The position numbers and the translations under genes are program-made. A DNA stretch of 59,763 nt from Pseudomonadota bacterium (GTDB taxonomy: Bacteria > Pseudomonadota > Gammaproteobacteria > Xanthomonadales > Rhodanobacteraceae). Below the pieces are notes generated by a model that saw nothing but the letters and a program-made list of their open reading frames with translations, was not told the origin of the DNA and did no database searches. The stretch spans positions 1 to 59,763 of the forward strand of contig JAFEDX010000214.1 of the NCBI GenBank assembly GCA_018241365.1. Reading direction: 5' to 3'. This document shows, piece by piece, positions 16,998 to 26,130 of this stretch. Positions within the stretch are counted from its first letter, which is position 1; the number at the start of each line of letters is the position of its first letter.

Positions 16998-17576
16998 TTA
17001 CGCCATCTGGCTGGCGGCGAAGTCCCAGTTCACGAGGTTCCAGTACGCATCGACGTACTTGGCGCGCGCATTGCGGTAGTCGATGTAGTACGCGTGTTCC
17101 CATACGTCGCAGGTCAGCAGCGGACGATCGCTGCCGGTGATCGGCGTGCCGGCGTTGGATGTGCTGACGAGACCGAGTGAACCGTCGCTGCGCTGCACCA
17201 GCCAGGCCCAGCCGGAACCGAAGGTGCCGGTCGCGATCTTGGCGAACTCGGCCCTGAACTTGTCCACGCCGCCGAAGGCCTTGGTGATGGCGTCGGCCAG
17301 CTTGCCGGACGGATCGCCGCCGCCCCTGGGCGAAAGCGAGTTCCAGTAGAACGCATGGTTCCACGCCTGCGCGGCGTTGTTGAACATGCCGCCGGTGGCC
17401 TTCTTGACGATGTCGGCCAGGTTCATGTCGGCGAAGTTGGTGCCCTCGATCTGCTTGTTGAGGTTGGTGACGTAGGCCGCGTGGTGCTTGCCGTAGTGGA
17501 AGTCCAGGGTTTCCTCGGAGATGTGCGGCGCCAGCGCACTGCGTTCGTAGGGAAGCGGGGGAAGTTCGATCGCCAT
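16998..17576 (-). CDS. sodB: superoxide dismutase, Fe/Mn family
   Basis: A 192-residue cytosolic enzyme that dismutates superoxide to oxygen and hydrogen peroxide. The four metal ligands are seen in 'FHYGKHHAAYV' (His27), 'WNHAFYWNSL' (His73 region) and 'DVWEHAYYIDY' (Asp and His). The N-terminal 'ELPPLPYERSALAPHIS' and overall length match iron-type SodB. An AAGGAG ribosome site stands six bases before the ATG. The iron versus manganese choice is inferred from similarity to E. coli SodB, not proven. It is divergent from grxD, an iron-sulfur related glutaredoxin, with about 100 bases between. Confidence 0.94.
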   Translation of the reverse strand: MAIELPPLPYERSALAPHISEETLDFHYGKHHAAYVTNLNKQIEGTNFADMNLADIVKKATGGMFNNAAQAWNHAFYWNSLSPRGGGDPSGKLADAITKAFGGVDKFRAEFAKIATGTFGSGWAWLVQRSDGSLGLVSTSNAGTPITGSDRPLLTCDVWEHAYYIDYRNARAKYVDAYWNLVNWDFAASQMA

Positions 17577-17684
17577 GGGATTCTCCTTGGAGTGGGAAAG
17601 ATGCGGGAAGGCATGCGTGCGTGGTGCGCTGGTACAATGCGCAGTCCCGCACGACACCATCCGACATTCTAGACCGAACTTTCC

Positions 17685-18017
17685 ATGGACGTCATCGAAC
17701 GCATCAAGCACACCCTCGCCGAACACCCCATCGTGCTGTACATGAAGGGCACGCCCGAGTTCCCGATGTGCGGCTTTTCCATGCGCACCTCGCAGGCGTT
17801 GAACGCCACCGGCGCCGAGTATTTCTCCGTGAACGTGCTGGAGGATCCCGAGATCCGCGCCAACCTGCCGCGCTATTCCAACTGGCCGACCTTCCCGCAG
17901 CTGTACATCAACGGTGAGCTGATCGGCGGCTGCGACATCACGCTGGAGCTGGCCGAGTCGGGTGAGCTGCAGCGGATGGTCGCGGAAGCCGCCAAGCCGG
18001 CGCCTGCGCAGCAATGA
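17685..18017 (+). CDS. grxD: monothiol glutaredoxin GrxD
   Basis: A 110-residue monothiol glutaredoxin of the CGFS class ('FPMCGFSMRTSQAL'). Members bind a [2Fe-2S] cluster shared with glutathione and with BolA-type partners, and act in iron-sulfur trafficking. The 'WPTFPQLYINGELIGGCDI' glutathione-binding stretch is intact. A BolA/IbaG family gene lies in the same window at 49454. The stop overlaps the next start (ATGA), which suggests coupling with the SDR gene. Confidence 0.94.
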   Translation: MDVIERIKHTLAEHPIVLYMKGTPEFPMCGFSMRTSQALNATGAEYFSVNVLEDPEIRANLPRYSNWPTFPQLYINGELIGGCDITLELAESGELQRMVAEAAKPAPAQQ

Positions 18018-18784
18018 GCTTGCCCGTCGCGCGCCTGCCGGCGGACTGGACGCCCGCCGCGGCGTCGCTGGCGGGGCGCGTCATCCTGATCACCGGTGCC
18101 GCAGGCGGCTTGGGTCGTGCCTCGGCACTGGCGTGTGCGAAAGCCGGCGCCACGGTGTTGCTGGCTGATCGCAAGGCACGCGCGCTGGAACCCGTGTACG
18201 ACGCCATCGCCGCGCTGCCGGACGTGCCGCAGCCGGTGCTGCAGCCGATGGACCTGCAGGGCGCCTCGCCGCTGGAATACCAGACCTTCGCCGAATCGGT
18301 GGAACGCCAGCTGGGCCGGCTCGACGGCGTGGTCCACGCGGCCGTCAAATGCGAAGGTTTGACGCCACTCGCGATGCTGTCGCCCGAGGAGTGGATGACG
18401 ACGCTGCACGTGGACCTGTCGGCGCCGTTCCTGTTGACCCAGGCCTGCATGCCGCTGTTGCTGAAGCGTGAAGACAGCGCGGTGGTGTTCGTGCTCGACG
18501 ATCCCACGCGCATGGGCCGCGCGCATTGGGGCGCCTACGGCGTCGCCAAGGCGGGACTGGAAGGCCTGGCTTCGATCCTGCACGAGGAAACCGACGAGAC
18601 CCCCTTGCGCGTGCACACGCTGCTGCCGGCGCCGATGCGTACCGCGTTGCGCCGCACGGTGTGGGCGGGCGAGGACCCGGACAAGGTCGAAACACCCGAT
18701 GCGGCTGCGGAGGCGGTGCTGTACCTGCTGTCGCCCGCGGGGCGCGCGGCGCGCGGCAAGCTGCTCGATCTGCGCCGCGCCTAA
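18014..18784 (+). CDS. YciK-like short-chain dehydrogenase
   Basis: A 256-residue Rossmann-fold oxidoreductase. It has the nucleotide-binding 'ITGAAGGLGRASA' and the catalytic 'YGVAK' Tyr-Lys pair. The usual Ser before the Tyr is not obvious ('VFVLDDPTRMGRAHWGAYG'), as also happens in the YciK group, and the NAG motif reads 'HAA'. No substrate can be named. The start overlaps grxD (ATGA), and a MarC family gene follows after 9 bases. Confidence 0.85.
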   Translation: MSLPVARLPADWTPAAASLAGRVILITGAAGGLGRASALACAKAGATVLLADRKARALEPVYDAIAALPDVPQPVLQPMDLQGASPLEYQTFAESVERQLGRLDGVVHAAVKCEGLTPLAMLSPEEWMTTLHVDLSAPFLLTQACMPLLLKREDSAVVFVLDDPTRMGRAHWGAYGVAKAGLEGLASILHEETDETPLRVHTLLPAPMRTALRRTVWAGEDPDKVETPDAAAEAVLYLLSPAGRAARGKLLDLRRA

Positions 18785-18793
18785 GGCTGATCC

Positions 18794-19399
18794 ATGCACC
18801 AGCAAATGACCATCGTGTCGGCGTGCATCACGTTGTTCCTGGTGCTGGATGCGCCCGGCAACGTGCCGTTCTTCCTGTCGATCCTGAAGGACGTCCCGCC
18901 CAAACGGCGGCGCTGGGTGATGATCCGCGAACTGCTGATCGCGCTGGGCGTGCTGATCGCGTTCCTGATCGGCGGACGCGGCCTGCTCTCGGTCATGCAG
19001 CTGCGCCAGGAAGCCATTGCCATTGGCGGCGGCGTGGTGTTGTTCCTGATCGCGATCAAGATGGTGTTCCCGCCGCGGGACGGCGGCATTTTCGGGCCCA
19101 CGGGCCGGGGCGAGCCGTTCATCGTGCCGCTGGCGATTCCCGGCGTGGCGGGTCCGTCGGCGATGGCGACGTTGCTGCTGCTGACCAGTGCGCAGCCGGG
19201 CCGCGAGCTGGAATGGGGCGTGGCGCTGTTGATCGCGTGGCTCGCCACCGCCGCGATCCTGCTGGCCTCCACCTGGCTGTTCAAGTTCCTGGGCGAGAGC
19301 GTGCTCGCGGCTGTGGAACGCGTGATGGGCATGCTGCTGATCGCGCTGGCGGCGCAGATGATCCTGGGCGGCGTCGAAGCCTATTTGCGTGCGGGTTGA
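18794..19399 (+). CDS. MarC/UPF0056 family membrane protein
   Basis: A 201-residue inner-membrane protein with six hydrophobic helices and the family motif 'LDAPGNVPFFLSILKDVPP' near the N-terminus. 'AIPGVAGPSAM' in the fourth helix matches the MarC family consensus. The family was once linked to multiple antibiotic resistance, but that role was not confirmed and its transport activity is unknown. It lies in a tight same-strand run from grxD to ppnN. Confidence 0.88.
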   Translation: MHQQMTIVSACITLFLVLDAPGNVPFFLSILKDVPPKRRRWVMIRELLIALGVLIAFLIGGRGLLSVMQLRQEAIAIGGGVVLFLIAIKMVFPPRDGGIFGPTGRGEPFIVPLAIPGVAGPSAMATLLLLTSAQPGRELEWGVALLIAWLATAAILLASTWLFKFLGESVLAAVERVMGMLLIALAAQMILGGVEAYLRAG

Positions 19400-19416
19400 T
19401 CGAAGGAAGCATTCCG

Positions 19417-20835
19417 ATGGATGACGCCAGCCAGGTTGCGCAACCAGCCACTGTCAACGCCCAGATCGTGCCGGCCGGCACGCTGGACGTGCTGTCGCGC
19501 AACGAGATCGCGCGCCTGCGTGACGCCACCGCCTCGGGCTTGCACACGCTGCTGCGCTCCTGTTCGCTGGCGGTGCTGACCTCCGGCGCGATGCAGGACA
19601 GCGCGCGCGCCATGCTGGAGCAGTATCCCGACTTCGACATCCAGGTGCTGCAGCAGGATCGCGGCGTCAAGCTGGACCTGAAGAACGCGCCGGCGCAGGC
19701 GTTCGTGGACGGCAAGATCATCCGCGGCACCAATGAGCTGCTGTTCGCGGTCGTGCGCGACATCGTGTACGTGTCCACGCAACTGGAAGCCGGGCAATTC
19801 GACCTGTCGGATTCCAGCGGCATCACCCATGCGGTGTTCGACATCCTGCGCAACGCGCGGGTGCTGCGCGCGCGCTTCGATCCCAACCTCGTGGTGTGCT
19901 GGGGCGGGCATTCCATCTCGCGCGAGGAATACGACTACACCAAGCTGGTCGGTTACCAGTTGGGCCTGCGCGGCATGGACATCTGCACCGGCTGCGGACC
20001 GGGCGCGATGAAGGGGCCGATGAAGGGTGCGACCATCGCGCACGCCAAACAGCGGCATAACGACAACCGCTACATCGGCCTGACCGAACCCAGCATCATC
20101 GCCGCCGAGTCGCCCAACCCGATCGTCAACAGCCTGGTCATCCTGCCCGACATCGAGAAGCGGCTGGAGGCCTTCGTGCGCGTCGGCCACGGCTTCGTCG
20201 TGTTCCCGGGCGGCGTCGGTACCGGCGAGGAGATCCTGTACCTGCTCGGCATCCTGCTGCATCCCGCCAATGCCAGCATCCCGTTCCCGCTGGTATTCGC
20301 GGGGCCGGCCGAGTCCGCGCCGTATTTCGAACAGATCGACAAGTTCCTGCGGCTGGTGCTGGGCGAGGCCGTCGCGCAGCGCTACCAGATCATCGTCGAT
20401 GATCCCGTTGCCGTCGCGCACGCGATGAATGCCGGCATCGAGGACGTGCGCGAGCACCGCGTCGAGCAGCACGACGCATTCTTCTTCAACTGGGAAATGA
20501 CCATCGACCTGCCATTCCAGCAGCCGTTCCAGCCGACCCACGCCACGATGGCGGCGCTGGACCTGCACCGTGGTCGCGCTCCACACGAGCTCGCTGCCGA
20601 CATGCGCCGTGCGTTTTCCGGCATCGTCGCCGGCAACGTCAAGGAAGAAGGCATGAACCAGATCGACCAGTATGGCCCCTACGAGATCCACGGCGATCCC
20701 GAATTCATGCATGCGCTGGATACCTTGCTGCAAAGCTTCGTCGCGCAACAACGCATGAAGCTGCCGGGCAGCAAGTACGTCCCGTGCTATCGCATCGTCG
20801 GTGGCGATGCTGGAGTGTCGAAGCAAAGCATTTGA
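19417..20835 (+). CDS. ppnN: pyrimidine/purine nucleotide 5'-monophosphate nucleosidase PpnN
   Basis: A 472-residue protein of the YgdH/PpnN family, which cleaves nucleoside monophosphates to base and ribose-5-phosphate and is stimulated by (p)ppGpp in E. coli. The central LOG-type (lysine decarboxylase-like) Rossmann domain carries 'FVVFPGGVGTGEEILYLLGI', the family's PGGxGTxxE motif. The N-terminal 'VLSRNEIARLRD' and C-terminal domain match the long bacterial form. An ATG at 19417 follows GAAGGAAG. The TGA stop is the first part of a TTGACTCGGATCAACGCGG repeat. Confidence 0.92.
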   Translation: MDDASQVAQPATVNAQIVPAGTLDVLSRNEIARLRDATASGLHTLLRSCSLAVLTSGAMQDSARAMLEQYPDFDIQVLQQDRGVKLDLKNAPAQAFVDGKIIRGTNELLFAVVRDIVYVSTQLEAGQFDLSDSSGITHAVFDILRNARVLRARFDPNLVVCWGGHSISREEYDYTKLVGYQLGLRGMDICTGCGPGAMKGPMKGATIAHAKQRHNDNRYIGLTEPSIIAAESPNPIVNSLVILPDIEKRLEAFVRVGHGFVVFPGGVGTGEEILYLLGILLHPANASIPFPLVFAGPAESAPYFEQIDKFLRLVLGEAVAQRYQIIVDDPVAVAHAMNAGIEDVREHRVEQHDAFFFNWEMTIDLPFQQPFQPTHATMAALDLHRGRAPHELAADMRRAFSGIVAGNVKEEGMNQIDQYGPYEIHGDPEFMHALDTLLQSFVAQQRMKLPGSKYVPCYRIVGGDAGVSKQSI

Positions 20836-20903
20836 CTCGGATCAACGCGGATAACCGCGGATTGCTTTGGCTTCATCCGCGTCACTCCGCGTAAATCCGC
20901 GTC
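20832..20903. repeat. CGCGGATCAACGCGGAT-type palindrome, copy 1
   Basis: TTGACTCGGATCAACGCGG followed by ATAACCGCGGAT faces ATCCGCGTCACTCCGCGTAA followed by ATCCGCGTC. The arms are mostly complementary and form a long hairpin. The same family is at 53083-53217. It lies between ppnN and mutL and supplies the ppnN stop codon. Confidence 0.85.
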
Positions 20904-20953
20904 CAGGGCTTTTGATCGGCGCTTTTTGCGAGCTCTCCGTTATGCTGCGTGCG

Positions 20954-22747
20954 ATGTCATCCATCCGTCCGCTGTCCCCCGAACTCGTCAACCAGATCGC
21001 TGCCGGCGAGGTGATCGAGCGCCCGGCGTCGGTGGTCAAGGAGCTGGCCGAGAACAGCCTCGATGCCGGCGCGCGGCGGATCGAGATCGAAGTCGAGCAG
21101 GGCGGCATGCGGCTGATCCGCGTGCGCGACGACGGCGCGGGGATCGCGGCGGACGAGTTGCCGCTGGCGCTGGCGCCGCACGCGACCAGCAAGATCGCGA
21201 CCTTCGAGGATTTGACGCGCGTCGCCAGCATGGGTTTCCGCGGCGAGGCGTTGGCGTCGATCGCCTCGGTGTCGCGGATGTCGATCACCTCGCGACGCGC
21301 GGCCGATGCGCACGGCACGCGGATCGATGCGCAGGGTGCGCGCACGCCGCAGCCGGCCGCGCATCCGGTCGGCACCACCGTCGAGGTACGCGATCTTTTC
21401 CATGCGGTACCGGCGCGGCGCAAGTTCCTGCGGGCCGAGCGCACCGAGTTCGGCCACATCGACGAACTGGTGCGTTCGCTGGCATTGGCGCGGCCGGATG
21501 TCGAGTTCCGGCTCAGCCACGACGGCAAGCCGGTACGAATGCTGAAGCCCGCGGCCGATGAATCGGCGTGCCTGCAGCGTGCGAGCGCGCTGCTGGGCGA
21601 GACGTTCGCGCAGAACTGCCTGCGCATCGAGCATGTGGCGGCAGGCCTGCGGCTGGGCGGCTGGATCGGGTTGCCAACCGCTTCGCGCGCGCAAGCCGAC
21701 CAGCAGTATTTCCACGTCAACGGGCGGCTGGTGCGCGACAAGAGCGTGGCGCATGCGGTGCGCCAGGCCTACGAGGACGTGCTGTACCACGGCCGGCATC
21801 CGGCTTTCGTGCTGTTCCTGGAACTCGATCCGGCCGCGGTCGATGTCAACGTGCATCCGGCCAAGCGCGAAGTGCGCTTCCGCGACGCGCGGCTGGTGCA
21901 CGATTTCCTGTATCACGCGCTGCACGATGCGGTGGCGGATGCGCGCGCAGGTGAGCGCGCGACGCAACCCGCGCCGGTGCCGGAAGCGCTGCATATGCGA
22001 GGTGTGGCGACGTACGCGACATCGACGTACATGACGGCGCCGCCGCGCCAGTTCGGGCTGGGTGTGCGCGAAGCGCAGGCGGATCCGTATGCCGCGTTGC
22101 TGGGAGTGGGTAGCGGTTCGGCTGCGCAAGCCATGCGCCTGCCGGAAACCGAAGCGGGCGAGGCGCCGCCCCTGGGCTACGCGCTGGCGCAGCTCGCGGG
22201 CATCTACATCCTTGCCGAGAATGCGCACGGACTGGTGCTGGTGGACATGCACGCCGCGCACGAACGGGTGACCTACGAAAAACTGAAGGCGGCACGCGAC
22301 GCCAACCAGGTGCGTTCGCAACATTTGCTGGTGCCCGAAGCGATCGCGGTCAGCGAGCGCGAAGCCGCCGCCGCCGAGGAATATTCGGAAACCCTGGCGG
22401 GTTACGGGTTCGAGCTGGATCGCAGCGGTCCGCGCCAGGTCACCGCGCGCCGGATTCCTGCCTTGCTGGAAGGTGCGGATGCTGCGCAGCTCGCGCGCGA
22501 CGTGCTGGCCGAACTCGCCGAGCACGGCAATTCGCGGCGGCTGGAAGAACTGCAGAACGAACTGCTTTCGACCATGGCGTGCCATGGGTCGGTGCGCGCG
22601 CATCGACGCCTGACCATTCCGGAGATGAACGCGTTGCTGCGCGAAATGGAAGCGACCGAACGTTCCGGCCAGTGCAACCACGGAAGGCCGACCTGGACAC
22701 AGTTGTCGGTTGCGGAACTGGACAGATTGTTCCTGCGGGGAAGGTGA
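20954..22747 (+). CDS. mutL: DNA mismatch repair protein MutL
   Basis: A 597-residue GHKL ATPase that links MutS mismatch recognition to strand removal. Motifs are '[20 protein letters not shown]', 'NSLDAGA', 'RVRDDGAGI' and '[13 protein letters not shown]' in the N-terminal ATPase. A variable proline/alanine-rich linker (about residues 345-395) follows, then the C-terminal dimerisation domain. The endonuclease motif DQHAAHERI(x)E reads '[16 protein letters not shown]' without the DQHA(X)2E(X)4E set, so nicking probably depends on another enzyme or is absent. The start '[11 protein letters not shown]' gives normal length; an ATG four codons upstream (20942) is possible. Confidence 0.95.
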   Translation: MSSIRPLSPELVNQIAAGEVIERPASVVKELAENSLDAGARRIEIEVEQGGMRLIRVRDDGAGIAADELPLALAPHATSKIATFEDLTRVASMGFRGEALASIASVSRMSITSRRAADAHGTRIDAQGARTPQPAAHPVGTTVEVRDLFHAVPARRKFLRAERTEFGHIDELVRSLALARPDVEFRLSHDGKPVRMLKPAADESACLQRASALLGETFAQNCLRIEHVAAGLRLGGWIGLPTASRAQADQQYFHVNGRLVRDKSVAHAVRQAYEDVLYHGRHPAFVLFLELDPAAVDVNVHPAKREVRFRDARLVHDFLYHALHDAVADARAGERATQPAPVPEALHMRGVATYATSTYMTAPPRQFGLGVREAQADPYAALLGVGSGSAAQAMRLPETEAGEAPPLGYALAQLAGIYILAENAHGLVLVDMHAAHERVTYEKLKAARDANQVRSQHLLVPEAIAVSEREAAAAEEYSETLAGYGFELDRSGPRQVTARRIPALLEGADAAQLARDVLAELAEHGNSRRLEELQNELLSTMACHGSVRAHRRLTIPEMNALLREMEATERSGQCNHGRPTWTQLSVAELDRLFLRGR

Positions 22748-22751
22748 GGCG

Positions 22752-23591
22752 ATGGCGAAACTCGATGAGGCCTATTCGCAGGAAATCGAGCGCTGGCACG
22801 CCGGTCGCATCGAAAGGCTGACGGCGCCCAACGGCTGGTTGAGCCTGGTCGGGCTCGAATGGCTGAAGCCGGGTGTGAACCGCATCGGCAGCGCGGCGGA
22901 CAACGACATCGTGCTGGCGAAGGCGCCGGCGCATCTCGGTACGGTGACGTGGGCGGATGACGGCACGCTGTCGATTGCACTCGCACCTGCGAGCGGTGCG
23001 ACGATCGGCGGCAAGCCGGCGCCGAGCGCGGTGTTGCTGGACGACAGCCATGCCGCGCCCACCACGGTCGCCTTCGGCAGCGTCAATTTCGTCGCCATCG
23101 ACCGCAGCGGCAGGAAGGGGTTGCGCGTGCGCGACAGCGAAGCCTTGACGCGCACGGGCTTCACCGGCATCGAATGTTTCCCGGTCGATCCCGCATGGCG
23201 GATCGTCGCCGACTGGCAGCCGCTCGATCCGCCGTTCCAGCTCGCAACCGGCACCGTGATCGGCACCATCGAGAACTATCCTGCGCCCGGCAAGGCGGTG
23301 TTCCAGCGCGACGGACAACGTTGCGAGCTGTACCCGGTGCTGGAGACGCCCTCTGATACGCAACTGTTCCTGATCTTCGCCGACCGCACGTCCGGCAAGG
23401 AAACCTACGGGGCGGCGCGTTTCCTGTATGCGGACATGCCCAGCGACGGCAAACTCGTGCTGGATTTCAACCAGGCCTACAACCCACCCTGTGCCTTCAC
23501 GCCGTACGCGACCTGCCCGCTGGCCCCGCCGGAAAACCGGCTGGATTTGCGGGTCACGGCGGGTGAACTGAAGTATCGTGGCGGGCATTGA
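22752..23591 (+). CDS. DUF1684 domain protein
   Basis: A 279-residue protein made almost wholly of one DUF1684 domain. The N-terminal 'EIERWHAGRIERLTAPNGWLSLVGLEWL' and the C-terminal 'DFNQAYNPPCAFTPYATCPLAPPENRL' are the conserved blocks of this family, which is widespread in bacteria and has no established function. No signal peptide or membrane helix is seen. The ATG follows GGTGAGG and starts 4 bases after mutL, so it is probably on the mutL transcript. Confidence 0.88.
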   Translation: MAKLDEAYSQEIERWHAGRIERLTAPNGWLSLVGLEWLKPGVNRIGSAADNDIVLAKAPAHLGTVTWADDGTLSIALAPASGATIGGKPAPSAVLLDDSHAAPTTVAFGSVNFVAIDRSGRKGLRVRDSEALTRTGFTGIECFPVDPAWRIVADWQPLDPPFQLATGTVIGTIENYPAPGKAVFQRDGQRCELYPVLETPSDTQLFLIFADRTSGKETYGAARFLYADMPSDGKLVLDFNQAYNPPCAFTPYATCPLAPPENRLDLRVTAGELKYRGGH

Positions 23592-23675
23592 CAGGGAACC
23601 TTTCGGGGTCCCGCAGGCTCAAAACAGGCAGTGCGCAGAGGCGCAGGTGCAAGGTTGCGGCGGACAGGAATGCGT

Positions 23676-24407
23676 ATGGGCATGCGTAGGGACATGAACT
23701 GGATCGTCATCGCGGTGGTGCTGGTGGCGGGCGCGCTGTGGCCGCTCGGCCGTGCCATCGCGCAACCGCCCAAGGCCTCGGCGGCACCGGCTGACCATCG
23801 CGCCGAACTCTCCTATGCACTGGGCTACGAAGCCGGCCTCGACCTCGGCCGGCGCAAACCCGACGTGGACATCGCGACAGTGCTGCGTGGCGTGCAGGAC
23901 GGCTATTCGCGCAAGCAACCCCAGTATTCCCCGCAGGTCATGCAGCAGGTGATCCAGGCGATGCAGCAGCAGATGATCGCCGAGGCACGCGCTGCCTTCG
24001 AGAAATTGGCCGCCGCGAACCTGCAGAAAGCACGCACCTTCTTCGCCGAGAACGGGAAGAAGGCAGGCGTCGTGACCCTGCCTTCGGGCGTGCAGTACAA
24101 GGTGCTCGACGGCGGCAGTGGTGACCGCAGCCCGACGATCGAGAGCGAAGTCACATTGCAGTATCGCGGCGCATTCCTCGACGGCACGGTCTTCGACAAC
24201 ACCGAGGATCGCGGCAAGCCGGTGGTGTATCCGGTCAGGATGATGATTCCGGGTTGGCGCGAGATCATGACCCGCATGCATGTCGGCGATCACTGGCAGG
24301 TGTTCATCCCGCCGGACCAAGCCTATGGCATCCGCGGCGAACCTCCGCGCATCGGGCCGAACGAAGCGCTGGTGTTCGACATCCACCTGCTGGATGTCAA
24401 GCCGTAA
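23676..24407 (+). CDS. FKBP-type peptidyl-prolyl isomerase, secreted
   Basis: A 243-residue protein with an N-terminal signal or anchor helix ('NWIVIAVVLVAGALWPLGRAIA'). An FkpA/Mip-type helical dimerisation region follows ('ELSYALGYEAGLDLGRRKPDV', split at a long helix), then a C-terminal FKBP domain. The domain shows 'VTLPSGVQYKVL', 'VTLQYRGAFLDGTVFDNT', 'MIPGWREIMTRMHVGDHW' and 'IPPDQAYGI'. It should fold proteins in the periplasm. Several in-frame ATGs exist (23670, 23676, 23694); 23676 follows AGGA at a usual distance. The FKBP residue set is slightly degenerate ('YRGAFLDGT' for YxGxLxDG). Confidence 0.87.
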   Translation: MGMRRDMNWIVIAVVLVAGALWPLGRAIAQPPKASAAPADHRAELSYALGYEAGLDLGRRKPDVDIATVLRGVQDGYSRKQPQYSPQVMQQVIQAMQQQMIAEARAAFEKLAAANLQKARTFFAENGKKAGVVTLPSGVQYKVLDGGSGDRSPTIESEVTLQYRGAFLDGTVFDNTEDRGKPVVYPVRMMIPGWREIMTRMHVGDHWQVFIPPDQAYGIRGEPPRIGPNEALVFDIHLLDVKP

Positions 24408-24479
24408 GGCAGGTTTCCCGTGATGTTCCGTGGAGCAGGGTCGCACGGGTGTTCAGCGCGGCTGCGCTACCCTGTGCAC

Positions 24480-24680
24480 ATGATCCGTGAACCGCCCCAT
24501 CCCAGCGCATCGCCGCCGGCCAGTCCATGCGTGGGCATCTGTCGCATGGGTGCGGATGGCTTGTGCGAAGGTTGCCGGCGCACGCTGGGCGAGATCGCCC
24601 ACTGGAGCGCGATGAGCGATGACGAGCGCCGGCACTGGATGCGATCGGTGCAACCGTTGCGCCCGCCGGCCCGGCCATGA
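24480..24680 (+). CDS. DUF1289 small cysteine-rich protein
   Basis: A 66-residue protein with the DUF1289 pattern of four cysteines ('SPCVGICRMGADGLCEGCRR') followed by 'EIAHWSAMSDDERR'. The spacing suggests a metal or iron-sulfur site, but this is inferred only from the cysteines. Family function is unknown. The stop overlaps the next start (ATGA). Confidence 0.88.
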   Translation: MIREPPHPSASPPASPCVGICRMGADGLCEGCRRTLGEIAHWSAMSDDERRHWMRSVQPLRPPARP

Positions 24681-25282
24681 TGGACTCCGTGGAACAGGTG
24701 GTGCACGCGTTGCACCCGCTGGACGCGCCGCCCGCGCCGCCCGCCTGGAACCACGACTACCTGGTCGAGCTCATCGGCGATGCGCCGCGCACCGAAGCGG
24801 CCGTGCTGCTGGCGATCCGCGCCACACCGCAACCGCGCGTGGTATTCACGCTGCGGCGTGCCGATCTGCCGCTCCACGGCGGGCAGGTGAGTTTCCCCGG
24901 CGGCCGCGCCGACGGCGACGATGCCGGCGCTGTCGCGACGGCCTTGCGCGAAAGCCGCGAGGAAATCGCGCTGGACCCGAGTGTGGCCGAGCCGCTCGGG
25001 TATCTCGACCGCTTCGAGACGGTCAGCGGCTTCAACGTCACGCCGGTGGTCGCGCGCATTCCGCCGGATGCCGTGCTGGCGCCGCAGCCCGATGAAGTCG
25101 CGAGGCTCTTCGAAGTGCCGTTGGCATTCCTGCTGGATGCCGGCAACCTGCGCTGGGTCGATTACCACTCGCCATGGGGAACCCGGAAGGTGTATGAATA
25201 TGCGGATGTCGAGCCGCGCATCTGGGGCGCGACGGCGTCGATGCTGGTGAATCTGCTGCGCAGGATGGGACGAATCGAATGA
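24677..25282 (+). CDS. nudL: Nudix hydrolase of the CoA pyrophosphatase (NudL) type
   Basis: A 201-residue Nudix enzyme. The box reads 'GRADGDDAGAVATALRESRE' then 'EIAL', matching GX5EX7REUXEEXGU apart from an Asp/Ala change at the first Glu position. The upstream 'LPLHGGQVSFPGGR' matches the UPF0035/CoA diphosphatase signature, which fits cleavage of coenzyme A to 4'-phosphopantetheine and 3',5'-ADP. It overlaps DUF1289 and sseA by ATGA on either side, so the three are probably one unit. Substrate is by family, not shown. Confidence 0.88.
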   Translation: MMDSVEQVVHALHPLDAPPAPPAWNHDYLVELIGDAPRTEAAVLLAIRATPQPRVVFTLRRADLPLHGGQVSFPGGRADGDDAGAVATALRESREEIALDPSVAEPLGYLDRFETVSGFNVTPVVARIPPDAVLAPQPDEVARLFEVPLAFLLDAGNLRWVDYHSPWGTRKVYEYADVEPRIWGATASMLVNLLRRMGRIE

Positions 25283-26130
25283 ATGCGATGCATGTGCTGG
25301 TGGGTGCAAGCGAACTGACGGCGTGGCCGCGCGGATCCGTGTTGATCGTCGATTGCCGTTTCGAGCTCGCCGATCCAGGCAAGGGCGAACGCGATTACCG
25401 CGAAGCCCATGTTCCGGGCGCGGTGTACGCAAGCCTCGATCGTGACTTGTCCGATTTGTCGAAACAGGGCCTCGGCCGGCATCCGTTGCCGGACGTGCCG
25501 GTGTTTGCGCGCACCCTGTCGCGCTGGGGTTGGCGGCGCGGCATGCGCGCGGTGGCCTACGACGATGCGGGCGGTGCACTCGCTGCCGCGCGTGCATGGT
25601 GGATGCTGCGCACCGCGGGCATCGACGCGGCGGTGCTGGATGGTGGCTGGCGCGCGTGGCGCGAGGCCGGGCTGCCGGTCGAATCCGGCGCAGTGGCGAA
25701 ACCCGCCGCGCCGGCCGTGACGCTGGCGATCGACACGCACGCGGTGATGTATTACCCGGAGCTTGAACGCCGGCGCACCGATGCTGCAACGCTGCTGCTG
25801 GATGCGCGCGCCGCACCGCGCTTCCGCGGCGATTCCGAGCCGATCGACCGCGTTGGCGGGCATGTGCCGGGCGCACGCAACCGGCCGTTTTCAGAAAACC
25901 TGGATGCGGACGGCCGCTTCAAACCGGCGGCTGCGTTACACGCTGAATTCGCTTCGGTGCTGGCGGGCCGCGATCCGCGCAACGTCATCCACATGTGCGG
26001 CTCCGGCGTCACCGCTTGCCACAACCTGCTGGCCATGGAAGCGGCTGGGCTGACCGGGTCGCGGCTGTTCGCACCGTCGTGGAGCGGGTGGGTGAGTGAT
26101 CCGGCACGGCCGGTGGCGACGGGTGACTAG
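25279..26130 (+). CDS. sseA: 3-mercaptopyruvate/thiosulfate sulfurtransferase
   Basis: A 283-residue protein with two rhodanese domains; only the second has the active cysteine, in 'IHMCGSGVTACHN'. The CGSGVT loop is typical of 3-mercaptopyruvate sulfurtransferases, while CRKGVT is typical of thiosulfate enzymes. N-terminal landmarks are 'LIVDCRFELADPGKGERDY' and 'HVPGAVYASLDRDLSD'. It should transfer sulfur from mercaptopyruvate to a thiol acceptor in the cytosol. The start overlaps the Nudix gene. The CTAG at its 3' end gives the stop codons of this gene and of the convergent PagL-like gene. Confidence 0.92.
   Translation: MNAMHVLVGASELTAWPRGSVLIVDCRFELADPGKGERDYREAHVPGAVYASLDRDLSDLSKQGLGRHPLPDVPVFARTLSRWGWRRGMRAVAYDDAGGALAAARAWWMLRTAGIDAAVLDGGWRAWREAGLPVESGAVAKPAAPAVTLAIDTHAVMYYPELERRRTDAATLLLDARAAPRFRGDSEPIDRVGGHVPGARNRPFSENLDADGRFKPAAALHAEFASVLAGRDPRNVIHMCGSGVTACHNLLAMEAAGLTGSRLFAPSWSGWVSDPARPVATGD

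Noticed and set aside
15562-17667. 701-codon antisense frame across glmM and part of sodB.
   Set aside because: It is the shadow of two well-defined genes, has no start signal of its own and crosses the terminator.
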